64,000 bases of DNA from Myxococcota bacterium (GCA_017994695.1 JAGOKF010000003.1:1-64000); one strand, 5' to 3'. Counted from the first letter of the stretch, positions 35,400-43,518 are shown. A program made the numbers and translations. Notes: generated by a model not told the origin, from the sequence alone.

Positions 35400-38023
35400 G
35401 ACGGCACCTCCTCGGCCTGGCGCACCGCGACGGGCCCGGGAACGGGAGCCGGGAGGGGCCAGGCCAGCACCGCCGTGACGACCAGGACCACCAGGGCTCC
35501 GAGCCACAGGACCGTCATCATCGGGTGATCCATCGCCGTCAGGTTCACCGATCCCACCCCCCTGGCCGGCGTCGCCGCGAGGTAGAGATCCGACCAGAAG
35601 CCCGGCTCGATGGCCACCTCGGTCGTCGGATTCTCGGACCGCAGGTAGAAGCGCACCTCCGGGGTCATCAGCCGGCCGACCCCGGGAGGAATCACGTCCA
35701 CCCGGGCCGCATCCCCCTCCACCGGGCGCACGGCCACCCAGGCCGGATCGCCGGTCCCCGACAGGCCCCCGACCAGCGCCTCGAAGACTTCCGGATCACG
35801 CACCGTCACGGTCCACACGGGGTCCCGGCGCCCGGACGACACCGAAATCGCCCCCTCCCCCAGATCCCGGCCGATGGCCTGGATGGCCTCCCCCATCCTC
35901 TGGAAGGACTCGGGAACCACCCGGAGGATCCCGGGAGTCCGGGGCGCCAGCCGCAACACGCGCCGGGCCGGGTCGCTGGCCATCAGGGACAGGGAGGGAG
36001 CCAGTTCGGCAGCGGCCCGGGCCCGGACCCACCAGGCCCGAGCCCCGGATTCGTCCGGGAAGGACACCCTCAGGAACGCCCCGTCCCCGGGTTCCAGCGA
36101 GGCCCCGGCGGGTAGCGCCGCCCGCAGTCGGTCCTGGGCCTCCGACGAGGGACGATCCCCCAGGTGCGTCACCAGAAACCGGGCCTGCAGCGCCCCGAAG
36201 TTCTCCGCCGGGTTCCAGGACTCCGCCGTGCCCAGGAACCGGATCTCCCGACCGCCCAGCGTCACGGCATCCATCCGGTCCAGCACCACGTCCTTCCGGA
36301 CGATCTTGCCCGCGGCCCCGGCGTACCCCAGGAACGTCAGCGCCACCCCCACGTGGACCAGGTGTCCGCCGAACCGCCGGGGATTGGCCCGGAAGACGAC
36401 CCCCGCGGCCCGCCGCCAGGACTCCCCGGCGGACCGGCGCCGGGCCCGGACCGTCGCGACCCAGTCCTGGGCTGCCACGGCGACGGTCATCCCCGCGAAT
36501 GCCGCCGCGGCGAGGCCATAGATGCCCGGCCAGGACAGGCCCGACAGATAGATCCACGAGGCCCGGGCCCAGGAGAGGCCCGACACGATTGCCAGGGCCC
36601 GGCCCCGGATCCCGACCAGCAGGGCCAGCAGTCCCAGGGCGACGGTCACCCCGATCAGGGCGGTCCTCCAGGCGAGCCTGCGCCCCTCGGCTCCGACGGA
36701 AGCCCGGTTCGGGAGCAGGGGGCCCACGGCGGTCAGGGCCAGCAGCGCGATCCCGAGGGGCCCGACGACCCGGTTGAACCACTCGGGGCCCACCTGGATG
36801 GCCCCGGACAGCGGGACGAACTCCCGGCCGGTGAGGGCCGCCACGGCGCCCAGCACCCGGTTCATCCCCCCCAGCACCGCCGGGGACTCGCTGAACTTCG
36901 GGAGCAGCGTTCCCCACATCACCACGAAGACCATCATCAGCAGCAGGCCGATCTGGGCCAGCACCGCCGCCTCCCGGGAGGTCCACCCGACGATGGCATC
37001 CCGCGGAGCGAAGGTTTTCCATCGGCGGGCCAGCAGCCCGCCGAAGACCGCCGCCGTGACCACCAGCGACCAGAGGAAGAACGGGGTCAGGGCCGAACCG
37101 GTGAAGGAGTGCAGCGACTGGATCAACTGGCTCCGGGTCAGGAAGGTCGCGAAGAGCGTGAGCCAGAAGGTGATGCCCGCCAGGGCCAGGTTCCACCGCC
37201 GGAGATGCCCCCCCCGATACTCCGCCGATGCGGTGTGCAGCATGGCCGTGCCCGTGAGCCAGGGCAGCAGCGCCGCGTTCTCCACCGGGTCCCAGCCCCA
37301 GTAGCCTCCCCATCCCAGTTCCAGGTAGGACCACAGTTCCCCGACCACCAGGCCTGCCGTGAGCATGCCCCAGGCGAAGAGGCTCCAGGGGCGGGCCCTC
37401 CGGGACCAGGACCCGTCGGCCCGTCCGGCGGCCAGGGCCCCGAAGGCCATCGCGAAGGGGACCGCGTAGGCGATGAAACCCAGCAACTGGGGCGGGGGGT
37501 GCACCGCCATCAGGGGGTTCTGGAGCAGGGGGTTCAGGCCGTTTCCGTCGGCAGGACCGCCGGATGCCGAAAAGGTCTCGAAGGGATGGGAGGCGAAGAC
37601 CATCAGGACCAGGAAGAAGGACGTCGTCGCCGACAGGACCCCCAGGGCCCACCCCGTCTCGGGGGACCCGTCCCCCCGCCGGGACCGGGCCCAGACGGCC
37701 GACAGGAGGGCCAGGGCGGTCACCCAGAAGGCCAGGGCCCCCTTCTCGCCACCCCAGAAGGCCGTCAGCAGGTAGAACACTGGCAGGCTGGTGTCCGTGT
37801 ACTGGGCGACGTACTGGATGCGGAAGTCATGGGTCAGGATGGCCCGGAGGAGCAGCAGGGCCGTTGCGACCGAAAGCCATCCCGCCGCCCGGGTTCCCCA
37901 CCCGGCGGCCCGGACCAGGTCCTCCCTCTTTCGGAGAGCCCCGATCACCGCCAGCACCGTCGCCAGGGACGTCACCCCCAGCAGGATCATCACCAGCAAC
38001 TGTCCCAGTGCCGCGACGCCCAT
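35396..38023 (-). CDS. ccmF: CcmF, cytochrome c haem lyase component
   Basis: The 875-residue protein has about 15 helices. It holds the WWD haem-handling loop GGYWGWDPVENAALLPWL, periplasmic His regions HDFRIQYVAQYTD and VHPPPQLLGF, and a large C-terminal periplasmic part (about residues 590-840) before the last helix. It is longer than E. coli CcmF (about 647), the extra length being that periplasmic region, which could take over CcmH/I duties. The ATG at 38023 has GGAG upstream and lies eight bases after ccmE. Confidence 0.94.
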   Translation of the reverse strand: MGVAALGQLLVMILLGVTSLATVLAVIGALRKREDLVRAAGWGTRAAGWLSVATALLLLRAILTHDFRIQYVAQYTDTSLPVFYLLTAFWGGEKGALAFWVTALALLSAVWARSRRGDGSPETGWALGVLSATTSFFLVLMVFASHPFETFSASGGPADGNGLNPLLQNPLMAVHPPPQLLGFIAYAVPFAMAFGALAAGRADGSWSRRARPWSLFAWGMLTAGLVVGELWSYLELGWGGYWGWDPVENAALLPWLTGTAMLHTASAEYRGGHLRRWNLALAGITFWLTLFATFLTRSQLIQSLHSFTGSALTPFFLWSLVVTAAVFGGLLARRWKTFAPRDAIVGWTSREAAVLAQIGLLLMMVFVVMWGTLLPKFSESPAVLGGMNRVLGAVAALTGREFVPLSGAIQVGPEWFNRVVGPLGIALLALTAVGPLLPNRASVGAEGRRLAWRTALIGVTVALGLLALLVGIRGRALAIVSGLSWARASWIYLSGLSWPGIYGLAAAAFAGMTVAVAAQDWVATVRARRRSAGESWRRAAGVVFRANPRRFGGHLVHVGVALTFLGYAGAAGKIVRKDVVLDRMDAVTLGGREIRFLGTAESWNPAENFGALQARFLVTHLGDRPSSEAQDRLRAALPAGASLEPGDGAFLRVSFPDESGARAWWVRARAAAELAPSLSLMASDPARRVLRLAPRTPGILRVVPESFQRMGEAIQAIGRDLGEGAISVSSGRRDPVWTVTVRDPEVFEALVGGLSGTGDPAWVAVRPVEGDAARVDVIPPGVGRLMTPEVRFYLRSENPTTEVAIEPGFWSDLYLAATPARGVGSVNLTAMDHPMMTVLWLGALVVLVVTAVLAWPLPAPVPGPVAVRQAEEVPS

Positions 38024-38031
38024 TCCGCTCC

Positions 38032-38487
38032 TCAGGGCTCCTTCCGGTGCCCGCCCCGGTACTTCTCCCGGTAGTACTCCTCCGCCTGCTCCTCCGAGAC
38101 CCCGGCCTCCTGGTATTTCGAGGGGCACTTGACGATCATCCGGCCCACCCGCATGGTCCCGGCGCCGTCCATCCGTCCCTGGAGGATGACCTCCCGTCCC
38201 TCGGCGAAGGGGTCCGGGAGCGCTCCCTGGTACACGCAGGACAGCGTCCGCCCCGTGCCGTCCCCGATGTCGAACCGCGTCTCGAAGGCGTTCTGTCCCT
38301 TCCGGACGCTGCCCTCCTTCACGTTCCCCGACACCTTGAACTCCCGGTCCCCGATGCGATCCGCGGCCGTCAGGGCCTCCTCGAGGGTCAGGCTGTACAC
38401 CCCCCCCGACATCGAGGACCCGACCACCACCAGGCCTCCCGCCAGCACCAGGCCGGCCACCGTCAACGGAATCCAGCGTTTCGCCAT
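38032..38487 (-). CDS. ccmE: CcmE haem chaperone, cysteine (CxxxY) type
   Basis: The 151-residue protein has a membrane anchor (residues 6-24), the CcmE OB-fold (EFKVSGNVKEGSV, ALPDPFAEGREVILQG) and a flexible tail. Where the common family has HxxxY for covalent haem attachment, this one reads CPSKY, so Cys121 replaces His and Tyr125 is kept. Cysteine-type CcmE is known from Desulfovibrio and archaea with Ccm systems lacking CcmG and CcmH. It is the first gene of the operon. Confidence 0.93.
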   Translation of the reverse strand: MAKRWIPLTVAGLVLAGGLVVVGSSMSGGVYSLTLEEALTAADRIGDREFKVSGNVKEGSVRKGQNAFETRFDIGDGTGRTLSCVYQGALPDPFAEGREVILQGRMDGAGTMRVGRMIVKCPSKYQEAGVSEEQAEEYYREKYRGGHRKEP

Positions 38488-38526
38488 CCGGTCTCCTCTC
38501 GGGCAACCCGCAGTCGCGGGGGGTTC

Positions 38527-38555
38527 ACGCTACACATCCTCGCGGCTCCTGTAAA
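38527..38555 (-). promoter_or_regulatory. Candidate ccmE operon promoter
   Basis: TTTACA (38550-38555) and TAGCGT (38527-38532) on the minus strand are 17 bases apart, 39 bases before the ccmE ATG. A GC-rich hairpin (GTTTCCCC/GGGGGAACC) lies just upstream. The -10 match is weak. Confidence 0.35.
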
Positions 38556-38622
38556 GGTTCCCCCGGGGAAACGGCGCCGGACCTTGGCCCGTGGCATCCC
38601 CGGGAACGGACGCGCGCGATGA

Positions 38623-38638
38623 TGTTGACACGTCAACA
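38623..38638. promoter_or_regulatory. 16-bp palindrome, probable operator, between the Ser-His-Gly gene and ccmE
   Basis: TGTTGAC-AC-GTCAACA has perfect seven-base arms and a two-base centre, in a position with no coding frame. Its arms contain TTGAC on both strands. On the plus strand TTGACA followed 17 bases later by GATACG could even direct antisense transcription across the repeat gene. The shape suits a TetR-, GntR- or MarR-type dimer; the regulator is unknown. Confidence 0.55.
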
Positions 38639-38691
38639 ATCAGGGGAGATACGGTCTGCTGGAACGACGACGGAAGCCCCGGGACCGGGAA

Positions 38692-39030
38692 CTACCAGGA
38701 CCCGTGGGACCCGTGAGACCCGTGGGACCCGTGGGACCCGTGAGACCCGTGGGACCCGTGAGACCCGTGGGACCCGTGGGACCCGTGGGACCCGTGAGAC
38801 CCGTGGGACCCGTGGGACCCGTGGGACCCGTGGGAGCAGTGCTGCTCGGCCGCCAGATCGGCCGCCGGGCCGCCCTCCCCGTGGGCTCCGGAAGCCAGCG
38901 CATGCCCACTGGCCCCCGCCATCAGCAGGAACGACCCCACCGCGGCCGCCTGGCCCCGGGTGATCTTTCCTTCCTCGCTGGACAAGAAATCCTGTAGACG
39001 CTTCTTGAACACCGGAAGACGGGTGGCCAT
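38692..39030 (-). CDS. Signal-bearing protein with fifteen Ser-His-Gly repeats
   Basis: The 112-residue protein starts at an ATG with GGAGGGG six bases upstream. Residues 1-25 are charged ([18 protein letters not shown]). Residues 27-46 are a hydrophobic run ending GHALA, which could be a Sec signal or a peptide leader. After HGEGG and a short Ala-rich link comes HC (64-65), then Ser-His-Gly fifteen times and a final Ser-Trp. Other frames read collagen-like or Val-Pro-Arg repeats, but all differences between repeats are silent only in this frame. A His ladder suggests metal or haem binding, or a modified-peptide precursor. No maturase is adjacent. It lies upstream of ccmE on the same strand. 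The family was not recognised. Confidence 0.8.
   Translation of the reverse strand: MATRLPVFKKRLQDFLSSEEGKITRGQAAAVGSFLLMAGASGHALASGAHGEGGPAADLAAEQHCSHGSHGSHGSHGSHGSHGSHGSHGSHGSHGSHGSHGSHGSHGSHGSW
38701..38835 (-). repeat. Tandem 9-bp repeat, 15 units, encoding Ser-His-Gly
   Basis: The plus-strand unit is CCCGTGRGA, where R is G in eleven units and A in four (units 2, 5, 7 and 11 from the left). No other base varies. The array is exactly 135 bases and lies within the 38692-39030 gene. R is the third base of the Ser codon (TCC/TCT). Confidence 0.95.
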
Positions 39031-39058
39031 GGAACCCCTCCAGCAATCCGCAAGTGCG

Positions 39059-39099
39059 ATTATCGGGAACTTCGACAAGCGATGTCAATCTTTTTTTCT
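39059..39099 (-). promoter_or_regulatory. Strong promoter with A-tract UP-like element for the Ser-His-Gly gene
   Basis: On the minus strand an exact TTGACA (39083-39088) is followed after 18 bases by GATAAT (39059-39064), 28 bases before the ATG. Directly upstream of the -35 is a run of seven A residues, resembling an UP element. This AT-rich block is exceptional in the local sequence and predicts high expression. Confidence 0.85.
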
Positions 39100-39162
39100 G
39101 CCGGCCCCGCAGGAACTGGGGCAGCCTCCACCGCCGCCCCGGCCCTGCCCCCTTCGGGACGG

Positions 39163-39708
39163 TCAGGCCTGTTCCGGACCCTCGGGCCCAGCCCCCTCCC
39201 CGGGGGCCCCGATCGCTCCCGCGGGCGCTCCCGTCGGGCTCCCCACCTCGGCGGAGGCCCCCGCCAGCCGGGCCTGGATCACCTCCGGCGAGAACCGCAC
39301 CTCGTTCAGCCGGACGCAGGCGTGGATGTCCCGGCGGTCGAAGGACAGCAGCAGTTCGTCGATGAAGTCGTTGGCCCGGTCGTCGGGGATCCGCTCGATC
39401 TCCTCGACCTTGGGGTTGATGGTCCGGACCAGCGCCAGCATCGCCTGGTAGAGGTCCCGGTGGAACTGGTTCCAGAGCAGCACCAGCACCTCGGCGACCG
39501 TCTCGTTGTGCCGCTGGTACAGCTCGAACCGCAGGGACTCGGTGACCCGCTTCCGCCCGAGGGTCTGGGGCCGGTAGCCCTGGAAATGGCGGGCGAAGGC
39601 CATCCGGTCCAGGCGCCGGATGTGCTCGATGATCAGTCCGATGTCGAGGCCCCGGACGATCCGGTCGAAGTCCTGCTCCAGCGGCCCGAAGGCCTCCACG
39701 GCGTTCAT
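39163..39708 (-). CDS. Hypothetical helical protein downstream of the GTPase-like gene
   Basis: The 181-residue protein is soluble and helical in its first 145 residues (for example [20 protein letters not shown]), then a Gly/Ala/Pro-rich tail. No family is recognised. It begins 19 bases after the stop of the 39728-41059 gene and is probably in the same transcript. Confidence 0.75.
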   Translation of the reverse strand: MNAVEAFGPLEQDFDRIVRGLDIGLIIEHIRRLDRMAFARHFQGYRPQTLGRKRVTESLRFELYQRHNETVAEVLVLLWNQFHRDLYQAMLALVRTINPKVEEIERIPDDRANDFIDELLLSFDRRDIHACVRLNEVRFSPEVIQARLAGASAEVGSPTGAPAGAIGAPGEGAGPEGPEQA

Positions 39709-39727
39709 CGATTGCTCCTCGGGCTTC

Positions 39728-41059
39728 TCACGCCCCCTGGCGGGTCTTCACGGCCTGCCGCACCCGGGCGGAAAGGTCGATCCCGGCGATCGGCTTCAGG
39801 TCGTACCGGACCCGCACCATCGGCTTGTCCACCTGGATCAGGCGCCCCAGGTCGATGGGGGTCCCGATCAGGACCAGTTCCGCATCGGTGCTTGCGATGG
39901 TCTGGGCCAGTTCGGCGATCTGGCGCTCGCCGTAGCCCATCGCCGGCAGCACCTGGCGGCAGTGGGGATACTTCTCGTAGGTGGCCCGGATGGATCCGAC
40001 GGCGTGGACCGTGGGATCCACCAGCACCGCCCCCTCCCGCCGGGCCAGCACGAAGCCCGCCCCGATGGGCATCTGGCCGTGGGTCAGGGTCGGCCCGTCC
40101 TCGACCACCAGCACCCGCTTGCCCTTCAGGTCCACGGGGCGATCGAGCCGGATCGTCGATTCGGCCTCCACCACGTCGGCCCGGGGATTCCAGCGGGCGA
40201 TGGATTCCCGCACCGTCTGGAGGGCCTCCTGGGACGCCGAATCGACCTTGTTGATCACCACCACGTCGCCCATCAGCAGGTTCGCCATGCCCGGGTAGTA
40301 GGTGGTCTCGTGACCGGGGCGCAGGGGGTCGGTCACCACGACGTGGAGGTCAGGACGATAGAAGGGGAGGTCGTTGTTCCCGCCGTCCCAGAGAATCACG
40401 TCGGCCTCGGCCTCGGCCGCCTGGAGGATCCGGTGATAGTCCACGCCGGCGAAGACCAGGCTCCCGTTCTCCAGGTGGGGCTCGTACTCCTCCCGCTCCT
40501 CGATCGTGCAGCGGTGGAGATCCAGGTCCCGGGCATCGGCGAACCGCTGCACGGCCTGGGCCTCCAGGTCCCCGTAGGGCATCGGGTGACGCACCACCGC
40601 GACCTTCCACCCCTGCTCCCGGAGCGCCGCCGAGACGTACCGGGAGGTCTGGCTCTTGCCGCACCCGGTGCGCACGGCGCAGACCGCGATGACCGGCTTC
40701 CGGGAGGGGATCATCGTGGGGCGGGACCCCGCCAGGACGTAGTTGGCCCCGGCGGCGATGGTCCGGGACCCGATCTCCATCACGTGCTGGTGGGAAACGT
40801 CGGAATAGGAGAAGACGACCTCGTCCACCTGATGCTTCCGGATCAGGTTCTCGAGTTCCGATTCCTCGACGATGGGGATGCCGTCGGGGTAGAGCCGGCC
40901 GGCCAGCGAGGCCGGGTAGGTGCGGCCCGCGATGTCGGGAATCTGGGCCGCGGTGAAGGCGACCACCCGGTAGGCCTCGTTGTCCCGATAGAGGCAGTGG
41001 AAGTTGTGGAAGTCCCTTCCTGCCGCGCCGACGATGATCACGTTCCTGGCCGAATTCAT
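39728..41059 (-). CDS. GTPase-like protein related to cyclic 2,3-diphosphoglycerate synthetase
   Basis: The 443-residue cytosolic protein has a P-loop AVRTGCGKSQTSR (128-140), preceded by a Rossmann-like N-terminal part (NVIIVGAAGRDFHNF). Further motifs are VILWDGGNNDLPFYRPD, GDVVVINKVD (NKVD guanine-like specificity motif) and VVEDGPTLTHGQMPIGAG. This order matches the cyclic 2,3-diphosphoglycerate synthetase family (COG2403), first known from thermophilic archaea but also found in many bacteria, where its product is not established. I would not assume it makes cyclic diphosphoglycerate here. Confidence 0.8.
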   Translation of the reverse strand: MNSARNVIIVGAAGRDFHNFHCLYRDNEAYRVVAFTAAQIPDIAGRTYPASLAGRLYPDGIPIVEESELENLIRKHQVDEVVFSYSDVSHQHVMEIGSRTIAAGANYVLAGSRPTMIPSRKPVIAVCAVRTGCGKSQTSRYVSAALREQGWKVAVVRHPMPYGDLEAQAVQRFADARDLDLHRCTIEEREEYEPHLENGSLVFAGVDYHRILQAAEAEADVILWDGGNNDLPFYRPDLHVVVTDPLRPGHETTYYPGMANLLMGDVVVINKVDSASQEALQTVRESIARWNPRADVVEAESTIRLDRPVDLKGKRVLVVEDGPTLTHGQMPIGAGFVLARREGAVLVDPTVHAVGSIRATYEKYPHCRQVLPAMGYGERQIAELAQTIASTDAELVLIGTPIDLGRLIQVDKPMVRVRYDLKPIAGIDLSARVRQAVKTRQGA

Positions 41060-41103
41060 CTGTGACCGCCTCCTGCAAGAACCCGCAAGTTCCGGGCGCC
41101 GCA

Positions 41104-41131
41104 ATGCTATCGACCGTCCCGGGGATGTCAA
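41104..41131 (-). promoter_or_regulatory. Candidate promoter of the 39728-41059 gene
   Basis: TTGACA (41126-41131) and TAGCAT (41104-41109) on the minus strand are 16 bases apart, 44 bases before the ATG. Confidence 0.6.
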
Positions 41132-41163
41132 GGCGCTTTGGACCCCCCCGGAAGGTCGGGGCG

Positions 41164-41847
41164 CTAGCGGGATCGTCCCACCCCGACGCGGCGGCAGCGG
41201 TCCGACAGGGGGCACCGGCTGCACCAGGGCGACTGGGGCCGGCAGACCTCCTGGCCGAAGCGGACCAGCAGGGGGTTGATCGGCCTCCAGAACGCCGGGG
41301 GAAGCACCTCGCGCAATGCCGCCTCGGTCCGGTCGGGGGAGGGGGTCCGGATCCATCCCAGGCGGTTCAAGATGCGGTGCACGTGGGTGTCCACGCAGAG
41401 CCCGGGCCCGCCGAAGCCCTCGGCCAGGACCAGGTTCGCGGTCTTGCGCCCGACCCCCTGGAAGGACAGCAGCACCTCCAGGTCCGCCGGAACCCGTCCT
41501 CCGAACTCCCGCACCAGCCGCTCGGCAAGGGCCTTCAGGCGGACGGCCTTGGTGCGGTAGAAGTTCACCGGCCGGATGGTCTCCACGAGGACCTCCAGCG
41601 GCATGGCCGTCAGGGCCTCGGGCGTCGGGGCCGCCTCGAAGAGCCGGGAGGCCGCCAGGTCCGTCACCGGGTCCCGGGTCCTCAGGCTCAGGATGGTCGC
41701 GACCAGCACCCGGAAGGGGTCCTCGGTCCCCTCGGCGATCCGGGTCACCGACGGCGGGTCCAGGTCCCCGAGCCACCGGCGCAGATCCTCCACCAGCCGG
41801 GCCCAGTCGGCCCCGGACACCGGGGCGTTCCGCTTCCCTCCCTTCAC
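41164..41847 (-). CDS. nth: Endonuclease III-type DNA glycosylase/AP lyase
   Basis: The 227-residue base-excision repair enzyme has a helix-hairpin-helix LLSFQGVGRKTANLVLAE with catalytic Lys135, catalytic Asp153 in CVDTHVHRI, and a C-terminal iron-sulfur loop C-x6-C-x2-C-x5-C (Cys202, 209, 212, 218). The LSLRTRD motif resembles the archaeal/thermophile branch more than E. coli Nth. It lies 34 bases after trxB and is probably co-transcribed with it. Confidence 0.94.
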   Translation of the reverse strand: MKGGKRNAPVSGADWARLVEDLRRWLGDLDPPSVTRIAEGTEDPFRVLVATILSLRTRDPVTDLAASRLFEAAPTPEALTAMPLEVLVETIRPVNFYRTKAVRLKALAERLVREFGGRVPADLEVLLSFQGVGRKTANLVLAEGFGGPGLCVDTHVHRILNRLGWIRTPSPDRTEAALREVLPPAFWRPINPLLVRFGQEVCRPQSPWCSRCPLSDRCRRVGVGRSR

Positions 41848-41881
41848 GGGTCCTCCCGCCGGTCGCCCTCCCGCCTGCCGG

Positions 41882-42808
41882 TCACAGCGGATGCTCCTCC
41901 AGGAACTTCTCGGCGTCCATCGCCGCCTGGCAGCCGCTCCCGGCGGCGGTGATGGCCTGGCGGTACCGGGTGTCCGCGACGTCGCCGCAGGCGAAGACGC
42001 CCGGCACGCTGGTCTCGGTGTGCCGTCTCTGCACCACGTAGCCCTTGTCGTCCAGTTCCACCTGCCCCCGGAAGACCTCGGTGTTGGGCCGGTGCCCGAT
42101 GGCCAGGAAGAGGCCCTGGACCGGCAGGATCGACTCCTCGCCGGTCCGGGTGTCCCGGAGCCTCAGGCCCGAGACCTCCTTGCCGGTCTCGGTGAGGACC
42201 TCCTCGACGACCCGGTTCCAGGCGAAGACGATCTTCGGGTTCGCGAAGGCCCGGTCCTGCATCGCCTTGGAGGCCCGCAGGCGATCCCGGCGGTGGATCA
42301 GGGTGACCTTCGTGGCGAACCGCGTCAGGAAGGTGGCCTCCTCCAGGGCGCTGTCCCCGCCGCCGACCACGGCGATCTCCTTGCCCTTGAAGAAGAACCC
42401 GTCGCAGGTCGCGCAGGCCGACACCCCGTGGCCGATCAGGGCCTGCTCGCTGGGGAGCCCCAGGTACTGGGCGCTGGCCCCCGTGGCGATGATGACCGCC
42501 GCGGCCTCCTCCCACCGTTCCCCGTCCACCTCGACCCGGTAGGGCCGACGGGCGAAGTCCACCTTCGTGGCCGTGGCGAAGGTGCACTCGGCCCCGAACC
42601 GCGTCGCCTGCTCCCGGAGGCGGTCCATCAGTTCCGGTCCCTGGATGCCCTCGGGAAAGCCCGGGAAGTTCTCCACCTCGGTGGTCTGGGTCAGCTGCCC
42701 CCCCGGCTGGACGCCCTCGAGCACCAGGGGCTTCAGGTTCGCCCGGGCGGTGTAGATCGCGGCGGTCAGCCCTGCCGGTCCGGAACCGATGATGATCACC
42801 TGCCTCAT
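41882..42808 (-). CDS. trxB: Thioredoxin reductase
   Basis: The 308-residue FAD/NADPH enzyme has the N-terminal FAD motif GSGPAG (8-13), the redox pair CATC (Cys132, Cys135), the NADPH motif [10 protein letters not shown] and the C-terminal FAD motif [10 protein letters not shown]. Length and order are standard for bacterial low-molecular-weight TrxB. It reduces thioredoxin for cytosolic thiol balance. A hairpin lies in its leader. Confidence 0.96.
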   Translation of the reverse strand: MRQVIIIGSGPAGLTAAIYTARANLKPLVLEGVQPGGQLTQTTEVENFPGFPEGIQGPELMDRLREQATRFGAECTFATATKVDFARRPYRVEVDGERWEEAAAVIIATGASAQYLGLPSEQALIGHGVSACATCDGFFFKGKEIAVVGGGDSALEEATFLTRFATKVTLIHRRDRLRASKAMQDRAFANPKIVFAWNRVVEEVLTETGKEVSGLRLRDTRTGEESILPVQGLFLAIGHRPNTEVFRGQVELDDKGYVVQRRHTETSVPGVFACGDVADTRYRQAITAAGSGCQAAMDAEKFLEEHPL

Positions 42809-42832
42809 CTCGAACGCTCCTGTTTGAAGGGG

Positions 42833-42851
42833 GCGGGACCCCGGGTCCCGC
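42833..42851. promoter_or_regulatory. Perfect 19-base hairpin in the trxB leader
   Basis: GCGGGACCC and GGGTCCCGC are exact complements around one base. The hairpin starts 25 bases upstream of the trxB ATG. A weak trxB promoter (TTGCCA at 42888-42893, GAGTAT at 42864-42869) would place it inside the mRNA leader near the ribosome site. It might also be an operator in the divergent region. Confidence 0.5.
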
Positions 42852-42898
42852 TGCGGCTGGCCGATACTCTGGGCATCCTTTCCGGGATGGCAACCGTC

Positions 42899-42927
42899 TT
42901 GCCCGGGAAGGGCTCTGCGGTTATTCT
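42899..42927 (+). promoter_or_regulatory. Candidate promoter of the degenerate GGDEF gene
   Basis: TTGCCC (42899-42904) and TATTCT (42922-42927) are 17 bases apart, 25 bases before the ATG, divergent from trxB. Confidence 0.55.
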
Positions 42928-42952
42928 GGGCCGTCCTGGATCGGAGGCAGCC

Positions 42953-43438
42953 ATGACCCTTCACGACTCCGGATCGGTGCGGCGCGGGCTTCCCCAGGAG
43001 GCCCAGAGGGCCCGGCGCTTCGAGGCCCACCTCTCGGTGCTGCTGATCAACGTGGACGGCCTGTCCCGGATCAACGAGACCCTCGGCACCGAGGCCGGGG
43101 ACTACGTGCTGGGGGAGATCGGCACCCTGCTCCGGCGGCACACCCGGACGATCGACGTGGTGGGGCGCTGGGACCGGGACGACTTCATCATCCTGACGGT
43201 GGACCGGAACCTCGAAGGGTCCCTGGCCGTGGCCGAGAAGATGCGGACCCTGATCCGGGAGCACCCCTTCGCCTGGAAGGGCTCGCCGGTCCCGGTCACG
43301 GTCAGCATCGGGATCGCCCGGGGCGTCCCGGCCACCGAGGGGCAGATCGACGAACTCCTGGCCCGGGCCCGGCAGGCGGTCGCCCTGTGCAAGGCCGCCG
43401 GGGGAGACCGCATCGAGCGGGAAGCGGACCCCGGATAG
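42953..43438 (+). CDS. Small stand-alone degenerate GGDEF-domain protein
   Basis: The 161-residue protein starts at an ATG with GGAGG upstream. It keeps the GGDEF fold ([50 protein letters not shown]). However, the signature that should be GG(D/E)EF reads DRDDF (74-78), and the first metal-binding Asp is Asn33. It is therefore unlikely to make cyclic di-GMP. Such proteins act as GTP or cyclic-di-GMP sensors or have lost ligand binding. No sensor domain is attached. Confidence 0.8.
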   Translation: MTLHDSGSVRRGLPQEAQRARRFEAHLSVLLINVDGLSRINETLGTEAGDYVLGEIGTLLRRHTRTIDVVGRWDRDDFIILTVDRNLEGSLAVAEKMRTLIREHPFAWKGSPVPVTVSIGIARGVPATEGQIDELLARARQAVALCKAAGGDRIEREADPG

Positions 43439-43518
43439 GATCGGTCCCGGACGGCCATGGCCACGGGGTCTGCGACGAGGGAACCGGCACCGCCGGAGAG
43501 CCTCCCGGGAACCTCCCG

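Noticed and set aside
38623-38653. Plus-strand promoter for a gene opposite the Ser-His-Gly repeat
   Set aside because: TTGACA-17-GATACG exists, but downstream frames are only shadows of the repeat. Kept only as possible antisense transcription.
38701-38835. Tandem repeat considered as a CRISPR or other direct-repeat array
   Set aside because: Units are 9 bases with no spacers and are in frame within a gene.
38640-38909. Collagen-like Gly-Pro-Thr repeat frame and a Val-Pro-Arg repeat frame over the same tandem array
   Set aside because: The differences between repeat units change amino acids in these frames but are silent in the Ser-His-Gly frame, which also has the ribosome site, leader and promoter.
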